A stretch of 64,000 nt of DNA, taken from the NCBI RefSeq assembly GCF_947179165.1, contig NC_077248.1, forward strand, positions 11,187,256 to 11,251,255, written 5' to 3'. The notes under the pieces are model-generated. The model had not been told where the DNA came from and did not search any database. It saw only the letters and a program-made list of their open reading frames with translations. Positions 11,750-23,687 of this stretch are shown piece after piece. This DNA comes from Solanum dulcamara. Taxonomy: Eukaryota; Streptophyta; Magnoliopsida; Solanales; Solanaceae. The translations under genes and the position numbers were made by a program. The stretch's first letter is position 1, and each line of letters opens with the position of its first letter.

Positions 11750-12443
11750 TACTTATGTACCGATACATAGTTAGAAGCCAATTGATGGACCATATTGTCA
11801 AGAATACAGGGGTAAATTTGCCTAATAAAACTAGTTCTTACAGTGTCTGTTTCAAAAACTTCTACAACACACATTGGAGTAACTTCCAACAACCTTGTTT
11901 CTTTCAAAAATGGACACCTAGCCCCTTGCTTTGCCAAGCTGTGTGCCACTGTTTTCTTTCCTAAACACGTGTTTAATAGCTACGACCTGCAATTCCTTCA
12001 TTAAGTACCTGTATTTAGATATGATGTTGTTAAAACAATGGTGGTTATTAATAATCATTGAGATTCCTTCAAAATAATCTATATTTATGTCAAGCGGTTT
12101 AAGATTTTGGAACTGGGCAATTCTTAACCCATATAGGATGGCAAAGGACTCTACTTGTGCAACACTGATATGCGCACAAGTATTTATGAAATCAATTATC
12201 CAATTCTTGTTATGACTTTTGATTACACCACCTATCCCCCTACCCCAGGTTGATTAAAAACAACCCCGCCAGTATTGAGTTTGCAAGTATTGTGAGCTGG
12301 GGGTTTCAACTTATTTGTGTTGGATTTTTTGGGTGCTTGGTTGCACGCCCTTTTTGTGTCAGAAAGTGGTATTCTGTAACATGTCCATGATGTGATCAAT
12401 GTTAATGTGGCTTTTCTTATTATTGAAGATGTTGTCATTTTTA
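11750..12443 (-). pseudogene. LINE (L1-type) RNase H domain fragment, downstream part
   Basis: Minus-strand translation shows the pattern of the RNase H domain (RVT_3 type) at the end of plant L1 LINE polyproteins and of derived RNase H-like genes. There is an early KPPAHNTCKLNTGG block, then GGVIKSHNKNWI, AQVESFAILYGLRIAQF, and a late SLAKQGAR motif. Stop codons and frame changes interrupt it, so it is not a working gene. The domain in a live element would chew the RNA of an RNA-DNA hybrid. The upstream part of the same reading frame lies at 18190-18430, beyond a Copia element inserted between them. Confidence 0.75.
12439..12443 (+). other. Target-site duplication TTTTA, left copy
   Basis: These five bases immediately precede the left LTR of the Copia element and recur immediately after its right LTR at 18185-18189. 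Confidence 0.9.
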
Positions 12444-13016
12444 TGTGGAGTCCAGCCCCATGTTTTGCAGGAAATTATTTTTCTTTGGCATGTAATTTTC
12501 AAAGGTGTGCATATCTTTGGTTAGTTGGCCAAAGATTTATTTGAACGGTAGGTGAAGAATTTTGTATGTCATCTATGTCATTGATGATGTCATAGGATGG
12601 TAGCCTATTGCTATAAATAGGCAGATCATTTCTCAATTAAGATACACCAGAAAAGAGAGAAAAAATATAGAGAGCAAGGTATTGCATAGACTATAAGAAA
12701 ATAGTTTATAAAAAAAATAGAGTATGAGAAATATTGTAGTGAGGTGGAAAAACTAAATGAGTGTTTTTTTTGAGTGTGTAGTGGTTTTAGGAGTATTTAT
12801 ACTCGTGACTACACAATGTAAAATTTCTTACTATAGTGATATCAGTTGCTCCTCTTGGCTATAGTTTTTTCCTTATTCAAAATGGTTTTCAAGAAAAATC
12901 TTGGTGTCATTATTGTTGTATTTTTATTCTTGCTAATTTAACCATAACTTAATGTTCCACATTTATCATTAATACTGTAAATATTTTTTTTTTGCGGGTC
13001 TATTTTATTCCCAACA
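12444..13016 (+). repeat. Left LTR of Copia element 1
   Basis: Starts TGTGGAGTCCAGCCCCATG and ends TTATTCCCAACA. A TATA-like CTATAAATAGG lies at about 12610-12622, fitting the start of the R region transcript. The matching right LTR is at 17612-18184. Confidence 0.93.
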
Positions 13017-13017
13017 A

Positions 13018-13031
13018 GTGGTATCAGAGCC
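13018..13031 (+). other. Primer-binding site (initiator tRNA-Met type)
   Basis: GTGGTATCAGAGCC directly follows the left LTR. TGGTATCAGAGC is the usual Copia primer site complementary to the 3' end of plant initiator tRNA-Met. Confidence 0.9.
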
Positions 13032-13138
13032 AAATTCTGTCTGAGTGTGCTCTGTGGTTGCAGCACAGTCTGAATTTCCACAACAGAAAAGAATTACTTT
13101 GGTCTTCTAATAAATAGTATTTGTATTTGTGATAAATA

Positions 13139-13282
13139 ATGAAAATCAACACTATTAGAATGGTCACTTTGAATGACATAAATTATGTCATTCGAAAGGA
13201 AAAAATGAAAGATTTGCTTTATATCAAGAATTTTCATTAACCTGTCTTTACCACTACAAATCCTGATAATAAATCAGATGAC
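13139..13282 (+). pseudogene. Copia gag start, truncated
   Basis: An ATG at 13139 opens a 34-codon frame ([20 protein letters not shown]...) that ends in TAA at 13241-13243. Position and the '[17 protein letters not shown]' pattern fit the N-terminus of a Copia gag protein, which packages element RNA. After about 13282 the sequence changes to unrelated DNA and the rest of gag, the zinc knuckle and the protease are missing. Confidence 0.55.
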
Positions 13283-14778
13283 TGTTGCTCTCCAAACGCA
13301 CATGCAAGTATACGTGTTATCAAAAGCAATATAGTGGCTCTTTTTGAGAGCCCAATGTCGAACCCACAGGAAACATGCAATTAGGCTTAGTTAACTTTGC
13401 AATGAATTGAATTATTAGTGTGTGTCTCAAAAAGTTGGGTGTGTTTATATCTACGAATGATAATACCAAAAATAGGTGAAAACACCTTAAAAGATGTCAA
13501 ATAGAGTTATCAATTTAAAGAAGAGTCCTTGGGTTGTAGCAATTTAAGATTTCCGATTTAACCTTCTATATTTTGGTATCCTAGGGGTTCCTAATTACTG
13601 ATTTACAGGGTTGATTTTATAATTATGATCTTCCAATCTCTAATTGTCTATTCTTGTTCACAGTTTAACTACATCGTTGAGCGGGATAAGCATGAACCAA
13701 CAAAAATGCATTAATCTTTTCAACCTGTTTAGTAACCAAACATGGTGTATAGATATGTGTCACAATCATTCTATACACTAATTATTCTAGACAACTCTAA
13801 AATATACATGCTCCTTATATTCTAGTGTTCTATCTTCTTTTCATTTTTCGAGTTAAGGATATACAACAAATATGTTTCAATGGTGATCAAGCATTAAAAC
13901 AATTAAAATAAGAATATAAGAGTAACTTCATATGAAACCCATTTTCAACCAAAGCAAATAAGAATTAAACTTTCGTCTTATGGCTATAACCCAAGAACAA
14001 GGGTATTTAGCCCCTCATAGTTTGTGAGATAATTACATGAAACATTTGTAACATAAACTTGAATTTAATGTGAAAAAGAAAGGAGAAAATATCACCAAAC
14101 TAGGTCTTCTCTCATCTTCCTTCAGCTTCTTTCCGACAAGAACAAGTGCTCCCATAAAAAATGTAAAAGTGCTCTTTATAGCACAAGAAAATGCATTGTT
14201 AAATCAATCGCACTGAAGTCCGCGACGTGGACTTTTCTTGTTCCAATATAATATTTTATTTTCCCATTTTTGGGGAAAATTTAGATCGCATATGTCCAAG
14301 GTACGCGATGCGGACTTATTGTGGACCACACTGCTTTGCCAAATAATTTCACGCTTTAGTTTCTGATCAACATATTTCAAGGTCTACGATGCAGACTTAT
14401 TGCGGACCACACTGCTTTGCCAAATAATTTCACGCTTTGGTTTTGATCAACATATATCCAAGGTCCGCAACACGGACTTGTCGCGAACCACACTACCTCA
14501 TGAAATAATTTTATTTCTAGGTTGTTGATTCTCCATGGCCAGGTCCGCGATGCGGACCTAGCGCAGACTACACTATTTTGTCTAATACATTCCATATTTT
14601 GGAATACAAACTGTAGGTCCTTATTCCGTGATGTCGATTTGCTTTGTTGCAGTGTATTTTAGTCGCCTTGTAATTTTATTTCTCCTTTGAGTTCCAATTT
14701 CCATCAAATCATGCTTTTAATGTCCATTTGTACTCAATTAGACCTGAAAGTTTCTAAACATGCTATTTAGTTACAACA
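13283..14778. mobile_element. Foreign block replacing gag/protease, possible solo LTR
   Basis: The sequence has no Copia coding content. It starts TGTTGCTCTCCAAACGCAC and ends TTAGTTACAACA, so TG...CA ends are possible. Its opening (CATGCAAGTATACGTGTTAT, then GTCGAACCCACAGG) resembles the LTRs of certain gypsy elements. Flanking five-base words (ATGAC and ATACA) do not match, so a simple insertion with target duplication is not shown. The Copia gag/protease region is also missing, so a deletion or recombination must have happened as well. Confidence 0.5.
14216..14600. repeat. Tandem array, ~81-bp unit with palindromic core
   Basis: Cores of the type GTCCGCGATGCGGAC occur at about 14219, 14301, 14382, 14463 and 14543, the last four about 81 bp apart. 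The core is itself a near-perfect palindrome, and each full unit carries GACCACACTGCTTTGCC and AAATAATTTCACGCTTTGG. The array is markedly more GC-rich than its surroundings. A 72-codon minus-strand open frame across it is a result of the repeat. Confidence 0.85.
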
Positions 14779-14787
14779 ATACAAAAT

Positions 14788-17560
14788 ATGCACAATATGA
14801 ACTCAACTTTAGGAATTTTAGTTGAGAGCAATAGCTCTTCAACGTTATGGCATAACATGCTTAGCCACATTAGCGAGAAAGGACTAAATGTTCTGATCAA
14901 GAAAAAATTATTGTCAAATTTCGAAAGTGCAAAATTAGAAATTTATCAGCACTACTTGGCTGGAAAATAGTCTCTTTCTAGTCTCACCCTCCTTCAAGAA
15001 AGACAAAGTTGCTTGAGTTGGTGCATTTAGATTTATGTGGTCCAATAAAGACAAGGACTTTTGGTGGCGCACTTTATTTTGCTACCTTCATTGATGATTG
15101 CTCAAGGAAACTTTGGGTCTACGTCTTGAAGACTAAAGACCAAGTGTTGCGTGTCTTTAAGCAGTTTCAGACTTTAGTTGAAAGAGAAACTAGAAAGAAG
15201 CTGAAGTGTATTCGTACTGATAACGTGGTGAATATTATGGACCATTTGACGAATACTGCAAGCAACAAGGTATCAGACACTAGAAGACCTCTCCTAAAAC
15301 TCCTCAGCTTAATGGATTAGTAGAGAGGATGAACAGGACCCTGATGGAAAAATTTAGATGTTTGCTTTCTGAAGTAAAGTTGCCGAACTCTTTTTGGGGT
15401 GAGACTTTATTAACTATTGCACATGTTATTAACCGATCTCCTGTTGTTACTTTGCAAAGTGATGTTCCAAACAGACTTTGGTATGGCAAGGATGTTTCCT
15501 ATGAACATTTGAAAGTGATTGTTTGCAAAGCTTTTGTACATATGCCTAAAGACGAGAGGTCAAAATAAGCTGCCAAGACAAAGCAGTGCATCTTCATTGG
15601 TTATGGCCTTGATGAATTTTGTTATAGGCTATATGATCCAATTGAGAAGAAGGTTGTGAGAAGTCGTGATGTTGTCTTCGTGGAAGATCAAACCATTGAA
15701 GATTTTTAGAAAATAGAGAAGCTAAAATCTTAAAGTTCTGAAGGTTTAGTTAATCTTGATCAAGTTCCTCATACAAATGCGGATGATGTTGGTGGGCTTG
15801 ATGATGATGGTGATGCCCAGAACCATATTTCGGATCAGCATATTGATGGTGATAATGATAACAATGCTGATGCTGATGAGGGTGATTCTCCTACTCACGA
15901 AGCTATGGACAAATTAGATATTCCACTCAAGAGGTCTACTAGACAACGTATTCCTTCCTCTCGTTATTCACCTAATGAGTATGTATTACTCACTGATGGA
16001 GGAGAACTCGAATGTTATGAGGAGGCCATGGAATATGAGCACAAAAATCAATGGATTGAAGTCATGGAAGATGAAATGAAATATCTGCATGAGAACCATA
16101 CTTATGAGTTGGTGAAAATACCTAAGGGTATGAGAGTTTTGAAGAAAAAGTGGGTGCTCAAAGTTAAAGCCGAAGAACACAGTTTGAAGCCCAAATACAA
16201 AGCTAGACTGGTTGTTAAGGGATTTGGTCAAAGAAAAGGTATTGACTTTGACGAAATATTTTCTCCCATTGTAAAAATGTCCTCCATTCGTACAGTCCTT
16301 GGTTTGGCTGCTAGTCTTGATTTGGAAATTGAGTAGATGAATGTGAAGACTGTTTTTCTTTACGATGACTTAGAAGAGGAAATTTATATGGAACAACCTA
16401 AGGGCTTCAAGGTAAAAGGTAAAGAAAATCTTGTATGCAAACTTAAGAAGAGTCTATATTCTGAAGCAAGCTCCCAGACAGTGGTATAAGAAGTTTGAAT
16501 CTGTTATGGGGGAGAAAGGCTACAAGAAGACTTCTTCAAATCACTGTGTGTTTGTACAAAGATTTTCTGATGATGAATTTATCATCCTCCTGCTATATGT
16601 GGATGATATGTTGATTGTGGGCAGAAATGCTTCCAAGATTGACAAGTTGAAGAAACAATTGAGTAATTCTTTTGCAATGAAAGATTTGGGCCATGCTAAG
16701 CAAATTTTGGGCATGAGAATTACTCGTTCAAGAGGCGAAAGAAAGTTTTACTTGTCATAAGAGAAGTATATAGAATGTGTACTAGAGCGATTCAATATGA
16801 AGAGCACTAAGTTGGTTCGCACACCTCTTCCTGGTCATCTGAGATTGAGCAATAGGATATATCCTACAACAACGGAGGAAAAAGAGAGAATGGACAAGAT
16901 TCCTTATTCCTCTGTCGTCGGGAGTTTGATGTATGCAATGGTATGCACTCGATTAAATATTGCTCATGCAGTCGATATTGTTAGCAGATTTCTCAAAAAT
17001 TCAGGAAAAGAGCATTGGGAAGCTGTGAAGTGGATACTCAGATATCTAAGAGGAAACTCACATGAATGCTTGTATTTTGGAGAATCAAATCCAATCTTGA
17101 AGGGCTATACAGATTCTGATATGGCAAGTGACCTTGATAATAGAAAATCCACTACTAGATATTTGTTTACTTTTTCAGGAGGAGCTATATCATGGCAGTC
17201 AAAGTTGCGGAAGAGTATCGCACTGTCTACAATAGAAACACAGAGTATATTGCCGCTACTGAAGCTGGAAAGGAGATGATATGGCTAAAGTGGTTCCTTC
17301 AAGAGCTTGGATTACATCAGCAGGAGTATATCATCTATTGTGACAGTCAAAGTGCAATAGACTTGAGCAAAAATTTCATATATCATGCAAGGACGAAGCA
17401 CATTGATGTGAGATATCACTGAATTCGGGAAAAAATAGAGGATGGATCTATGCAGGTCAAAAAAATCCCTACATCTGAGAATACTTCGGATATGCTGACC
17501 AAGGTGATACCAAGGGACAAGTTCAAATTGTGCAACGAACTTGTCGGCATTCACTTAAAC
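14788..17560 (+). pseudogene. Copia pol remnant: integrase, reverse transcriptase, RNase H
   Basis: Broken reading frames give a pre-integrase segment with LWHNMLSHISEKGL (14850-14895). The integrase core follows, with HLDLCGPI, FIDDCSRK and CIRTDN (15009-15240), covering the first two catalytic aspartates. Then come the integrase C-terminal part (15329-15710), a reverse transcriptase (15905-16760) with the catalytic LLLYVDDM motif near 16590, and an RNase H region (16797-17560). The enzyme would copy and integrate element RNA. In-frame stops and frame changes occur near 15318, 15566, 15708, 15730, 16334, 16488, 16758 and 17240, so no full protein can be made. Confidence 0.9.
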
Positions 17561-17597
17561 TAGAAGCTTAGTGTACCCTCCTTCAGGTAAATGGGTC

Positions 17598-17609
17598 TTG
17601 AGGGGGAGA
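17598..17609 (+). other. Polypurine tract
   Basis: TTGAGGGGGAGA lies two bases before the right LTR, the usual site of plus-strand priming. Confidence 0.85.
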
Positions 17610-17611
17610 TT

Positions 17612-18184
17612 TGTGGGGTCCAGCCCCATGTTTTGCAGGAAGTTATTTTTCTTTGGCATGTAATTTTCAAAGGTGTGCATATCTTTGGTTGGTTGGCCAA
17701 AGATTTATTTGAACGGTAGGTGAAGAATTTTGTATGCCATCTATGTCATTGATGATGTCATAGGATGGTAGCCTATTGCTATAAATAGGCAGATCATTTC
17801 TCAATTAAGATACACCAGAAAAGAGAGAAAAAATATAGAGAGCAAGGTATTGCATAGACTATAAGAAAATAGTCTGTGAAAAAAATAGAGTGTGAGAAAT
17901 ATTGTAGTGAGGTGGAAAAACTAAATGAGTGTTTTTTTTTGAGTGTGTAGTGGTTTTAGGAGTATTTATACTCGTAACTACACAGTGTAAAATTCCTTAC
18001 TATAGTGATATCAGTTGCTCCTCTTGGCTGTGGTTTTTTCCTTATTCAGAAGGATTTTCACGTAAAATCTTGGTGTCATTATTGCTGCATTTTTATTCTT
18101 GCTGATTTAATCATAATTTAGTGTTCCGCATTTATTACTAATACTATGAATATTATTTTTTGCGGGTCTATTTTATTCCCAATA
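17612..18184 (+). repeat. Right LTR of Copia element 1
   Basis: Starts TGTGGGGTCCAGCCCCATG and ends TTATTCCCAATA, followed by the second TTTTA target copy (18185-18189). It is the same length as the left LTR (573 bp). Confidence 0.93.
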
Positions 18185-18189
18185 TTTTA

Positions 18190-18430
18190 TTGGTCCAAAT
18201 TCCCCAAAAGGAGAATGGGATGATTATTTCCCAAGATATCCATTTGTTGAAGGGTTTCTTCTTGATGTGGTTCCAGGTGGTGTACCAATTTGAGCTATTT
18301 AGAATGGAGGAGTCTATGTGGGTTAGAAAAATGTTACGGTTGGCCCAAGTCCCCCCAAAAGTAGTAGCTCTAGTGAAATGGAAGAACATGTGGTTTATTT
18401 TTGGGTCTCTCTTTCACAAAATTGACATAT
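18190..18430 (-). pseudogene. LINE (L1-type) ORF2 fragment, upstream part
   Basis: Minus-strand reading gives a 73-codon segment with WANRNIFLTHIDSSILNSSN and later WEIIIPFSFWGIWTNK. The last motif is the hydrophobic stretch that precedes the RNase H domain in plant L1 LINE proteins. The frame runs up to the Copia target site and resumes in frame at 12443, with AATGACAACATC giving the expected N-rich continuation. This places the Copia insertion inside one older LINE copy. Further upstream no LINE sequence is recognised. Confidence 0.65.
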
Positions 18431-20203
18431 TGCATCAATAGTTTAACCAATAGTGTGGAGGTAGTGGCTGGTAGGTAGCATTTTCTGGGAGAGCGTAAGA
18501 TTTAATTACATCATATATGTATTTAAGAACATATATTACATCATACGAAACTACTACTTAGGAACTATTAATACAATATCTTAATTACTACTGATAACAA
18601 ATTTGAATTAATTTGTTATATTTTTTTTAATTTAATTCAAGTAAGAGAAAATAAAAAGCACGTCTTTTTTATCAGTTATCGACGTAATTAAAACACTACA
18701 ATTTCGATCCTTTTACTTTGCACGTCTCCCAATATGGTAATGATCTCAAAGTGAGTTTGGAATACCAAAAATCTCTCCATATATTCTTACACAACTTCTT
18801 CAACCCTTTGTTCGTGTGCCTTTTTTTTTCTTCTTCTTCAACTAAAATTTTAGACTTTTGCTTTTAGATTTTTGAATCAAGAACAAAAATTTCAAAACTA
18901 ATGTCACCCTTTTCGTAAGACTCCCAAATTTGACCACATACACGATGATATATCAAATTTTGATTTGCTCACATAAACATCGAAAAAGAAGGTCAAAAGT
19001 AATACAGAAAGTGACAATATTACTATTGATATCAGTTCCACAAAACAAATCTCTAAAAAGAGAAAGTGTAACAATGTCGAATATTCTCCATCTGTAGATT
19101 CGAACTCCAACTTTGTTCATGATTCACAATATAAAAGGGGTCAAAAAAATTCAAGGGGGAGAATTAAGATCGAAAAAACTCAAGAGAGATTTGAAGCATT
19201 TCAATAACAAAAAAGGAAAAACGGTTGTGAAGGAATAAAAAGTTTGATTTTTTTCATATTTTTTAAATTTTTATATCACGGAATTTTATATATTTTGTTT
19301 TAATACTTTTTTGGGTTGTATATAAATATTTTATTTAACAAATCATGAACTTTGATGAAGCAGTAAATTTTTGTTAATAAAAATTGGTGGTGGATTTCAA
19401 CATGAAATAAGTATATAAATAAGAATTACTTTATGATTTTATAAATAAACATAATTTTATACCAATATTATACAATACAGTACCAGACACAATAGATATT
19501 AAAGTAGATACCACAGATTGACCCACTAAAATATCAATTTGTTAAGTTAATTTTGCAAGAGCTATCAAAATCAGCATATATCTACCAATCTTTTCATTAT
19601 TTTTTAGATAACACGTATTGACCTTATTTTTCGATTTTATCTTCAATTTTTTGTTTACAACGATTGTGGTATGTATGCATGTGTCTTTGCTGAATTTATT
19701 TCGCTCGAATTTTTTGAAATTTTCAGCCTTTAGTTCAATCCAAAATTTCATTGTTAGCGTTATAGTGCACTACTTTGGGAGTATGCCAAAAGCAAAGCAA
19801 ATTGATGGAGCAATAAGCGAGGATAAGATAACAGACGAGGTTCCAAGCAGATTTGGTGGTCCATAGCAAATGAGAGAACCTGTTTTTGATCTTCAGAAGT
19901 TACCTAGGACGAAACAAAGACCAAGTAAATAGCTCAGTTGATCGCTTGTTTTGTTTAACATATTATTTTTTTTATAAATTCTACATCAAAAACTTGAATC
20001 AGTTATGTTTTTTTAGGAATATAAATTTTGCTTTACCTTTGACATTTAATTTCTATTTGTATGCATATGATTTTACCTTTGAAATTAAATTTCTATTTTG
20101 TATGAGTATAAATTTGATTTGAATAACTCAGTTTTTTTAGAATCCTATTTAATACAATTATCAATATAAATAAATATAGTTCATTTTGAAATCATTGTTC
20201 ATA

Positions 20204-20374
20204 TCAATATTACATTGCAAGTACCTTAATTATAAAATCATGATTCATACCAATATCATTCAATAAGTATCTATACAACATTAATACTATACAAACTACA
20301 AAGTGTAATTCACTAGTCCTACTACATTTCATTCAGATTACAATGCTTATTAATGGTAAGAAGTAATTCTTTCA
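20204..20374 (+). repeat. Diverged direct repeat, copy 1
   Basis: Contains ATAAAATCATGATTCATACC and then CCTACTACATTTCATTCAGA and TTACAATGCTTATTAATGG. The same order of words recurs at 20969-21126. Confidence 0.7.
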
Positions 20375-20454
20375 ATAGACCCCTAATAACCCATATTTTA
20401 TCAACCACATTTCGTACACAAATTGAGGGTATTTTGGAAATAGCCTTTTTATCT

Positions 20455-20538
20455 TCATGAGATAGTGATAAGGTTTGCGTACATCTTACCCTTTCCAAAC
20501 TCCACTTGTAGAATTTCACTAGGTATGTTGTTGTTATT
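20455..20538 (+). mobile_element. RTE/TS-SINE-type 3' end fragment
   Basis: GATAAGGTTTGCGTACATCT followed by a CTCCACTTGTAG block and a GTATGTTGTTGTT end is the common 3' terminus of Solanaceae RTE LINEs and the short elements they mobilise. The intact RTE at 39678-43639 ends in the same way on the other strand. Confidence 0.6.
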
Positions 20539-20968
20539 TCGTACACAAATCATACAATTCATTTATTTCGAATTCATAATTCATACCAAAAATTATTATA
20601 CAACAATCATCTTTCATGCAAATATAATACTGTTAAGTATGATTCTGAAAATTTATATTTTCAAAATCACATTTCATACCAATATTATATGACAAATACA
20701 CTTAATTATATAGTTTATTTTTAAACTACAATTAATGCCAATATTATAATTCACTTAATTATGAAATCATACTTCATATCAATATCATACGATCAAAACA
20801 ACTATTTATATGTGAACTGTACAAACCATATAGTTTAATTCATTTTTATACCACAACCATATATGCTTATTTATTATTAATGTTATGAAATAAGGTTATC
20901 AATATATCCATTATATCTTATATTCTTGCAATTCTATTTCAAATCCTTATAATACATTTCAGATATTA

Positions 20969-21126
20969 CGTGACAAGTACACTCAATTATAAAATCATGA
21001 TTCAAACTAATATCATACAATTAAATATCTATAAATATTAGAACTATAATTGTTTAATTTACTAATCCTACTACATTCTATTCAGATTACAATGCTTATT
21101 AGTGATATGAAGTAATGTTTTCAACT
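20969..21126 (+). repeat. Diverged direct repeat, copy 2
   Basis: Second copy of the repeat at 20204-20374, with scattered substitutions and small indels. Confidence 0.7.
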
Positions 21127-23687
21127 ACATAGTTTATATAATTTTTTTTTTTATATAGTTCATTTGAAATCACAATCCATATTAATATTATTAAGATTAT
21201 TAATGATCTCAAATAAGCTTTTCACTATATCCTTTATATCCCTTATTCTTGCAACCATATCTCATACGAAGATAATACTGTTAATTATGTAAAAAATACT
21301 TTTTGATGTAGTTCATTTTGTTTTGTTGAATATATATTTTATTTTGTTTTTCTAGAATTATATACTAAAAACTTATATTTGTCATGTTTTCTTTTTTTTT
21401 TTAAAAAAAAAAGTTGGTTTACCCTTTGAAATTTAATTTTTATATCACTGGTTATAAATTTGGTTTGAACAAATCAGTTTATTCGAAATCCTAATTCATA
21501 CAATTATCAATATAAATCAAATAAATTTAATTAAATAAATAATATCAAAAAACGTTGGAGAAAGCAAATTAAAAAGGCAGTAGGAAGAAACAGAGAGATT
21601 TATGAGATTTGTGATAATCAATTAAACAGAATGAAAACTACTTAAGGGATTCTATTATTATGTCAGTTATACTAAATCTATATTTATGGAATGGATATAT
21701 CTTACTTCAATTTTGGTATTATTTATTTAATTAAAATTATTCATTTTTTTTCGAAATAATTAATTTTAATATATTGTTAAGTAGTATTACAATTTTACTG
21801 CTACGTATGGAAAGATAGAAACTCCTGTTAGGACTAGCAATATCTAATTTAATATGTTATTTAGTTAATTTACTCTTTTTGTAATTAGTTTGGTTTTATA
21901 GGGCATATGCTTGGTTTTTCCTTTTTTTTTTAAATGGGTAAATATGAATTTACCTATTTTAAAAATTCATACAAACATGGACAAAATGGATAAAATATGA
22001 ATATTCATAACGATCCATAAATCACCCACTTATAATAAAAATTCTTAACAGCATTAAAAAAAATTGTGGGGGTGGGGGGATTAGGGGGCAAAAAAATAAT
22101 ATGATGGAACTCTATTGTTGTCGTCTTTCATGTTAGGCAAGCCAACTCAGATATATAGTGATGAGATAGTGCACCTACACGGAATATCATTATTCATAGT
22201 ATTAGACAGAGATTCACGATTCACACAGCTGGCTATTAATGAATAAAAAATGCTAATCTGCTTTGTGAAATGTTTTTTATGTATACGTAATTAATTATTT
22301 CAGAGAGAATCCAAATCTTGAGTGAACCTCAAAGCCATGCCGACATTCAAATAGATTGCTATATTCCTAGAAGAAAGTAATGAATCATGTATATGACGTG
22401 TTTAAATTATTGTCATATATTGATATTATTTTCTCTCATTGCAGAGATAAAGTTAAGATTTTTAGTTCATGGGTTCTGGAATCACAGTTTTTTAAGTTAA
22501 AACAAATCTTTTACATAACTGATAAACAAGGGTTAAGCTTCTACCAAACTCGTAACTACAATGTTGGCTTCACCCCTTCTGCTACATGAGCAATTACCAA
22601 AGCTCAGAAACATGGAATAGTAGCAAAAGAACAATAAAAGTTCATTTCATCACTATGTCATGAAAAAACTAAAAAAATAAACAGGTGTGGAGGCAAAACA
22701 GAGCTAAGAATCAAGTATGAGGTTGCCTTTAAACCAAAAACCTCCGATTTTTTTGGTTTACAACTCAGGCAGAAGCAGGTAGTTTTTCCTTACCTGCCTT
22801 CTTTCATGGGTGGAGCTTCTTGTGGATCATTGTATTAGCATATTCTTGTAGTTATTGATTTTGTTTTTGACTATTATATGTGTTTTATTGTGTTTAGGTG
22901 ACGAAATCTTATTGTTGATGCTACAATTTCTTGAATATATGATCTGCACTACTTTGCTATTAGCTATTTCGTTTTTCTTTTAATTATTGTTTTATTTTGC
23001 TTGAGTTAAGGGTTTTTGGAGAACACACCCTTTATCTCGAAAAGATAGTAATAAAATCTCTACCATCTTCAAACCCCGTGAATTTGTCGCTGTTGGATTG
23101 GTTTGATATCTATTTTGAATAGAGAAATTTCATTCCATTTGAATTAGAAGACTCATGGTTAAAAATGAAAAAATATTGTCCACTCCACCGACTAAAATTG
23201 AAAAATCTCCATATGACGTTATTCTTTCTTTGGTACAAAGGATGAGATAAGTTATCATACTATCCACCCCACGTTAACACCTTATACACAGCACAACCAA
23301 ACCACCATCAAAACAAGAGTCTCCATATGAACATGAATAAACACCAAGAGTAATCCTTTTGTTTATGCTCTCTAATTATGTAAATTTTATCTTATATAAA
23401 ATTGAAACATTTGGTAAACCTACATAACATTTATTATCATTTATCAACAACAATGAAGAAATGACTCAATCAATGATTAGACATCATAATTTTGTATAAC
23501 AAATTACAGAAACAAAATCCCCAACAGATCCTGATTATACATTTCCATATTAAAAAACAAAAACAAAAACAAAAAAAGAACAATCAACCCAACTTAATAT
23601 AATTTTGATTATTCTCTTTATCTACTAAAGTTTCAGTTACCTTCATAAGAATCAATTTCCTTGGACCCCAATACGGCGTCGTAAGCC

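Larger units (their letters stand above)
12444..18184 (+). mobile_element. Ty1/Copia LTR retrotransposon (Tork-like), defective
   Basis: A 5741-bp element with two 573-bp LTRs (TG...CA, the right end mutated to TA), an initiator-Met-type primer site directly after the left LTR, a GAGGGGGAGA polypurine tract before the right LTR, and a TTTTA target duplication. Internal order is gag start, foreign sequence, pre-integrase, integrase, reverse transcriptase, RNase H, which is Copia order. Gag and protease are lost and pol has several stops, so it is dead. The LTRs differ at about 30 sites by eye (about 94-95% identity), a moderate age. It sits inside a LINE RNase H reading frame. Confidence 0.93.
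18431..23630. other. AT-rich intergenic DNA
   Basis: About 5.2 kb without a supported gene. The open frames are short and low-complexity. It holds a diverged 160-bp direct repeat (20204-20374 and 20969-21126) and a short TTG-tailed retroelement end (20455-20538). A 69-codon plus-strand frame at 22380-22589 matches nothing I know. Confidence 0.6.

Noticed and set aside
14377..14595. 72-codon minus-strand frame
   Set aside because: It runs across the ~81-bp tandem units and repeats with them.
22380..22589. 69-codon plus-strand frame
   Set aside because: No recognisable domain, AT-rich surroundings and no supporting context. It may be an old exon fragment, but I cannot support it.
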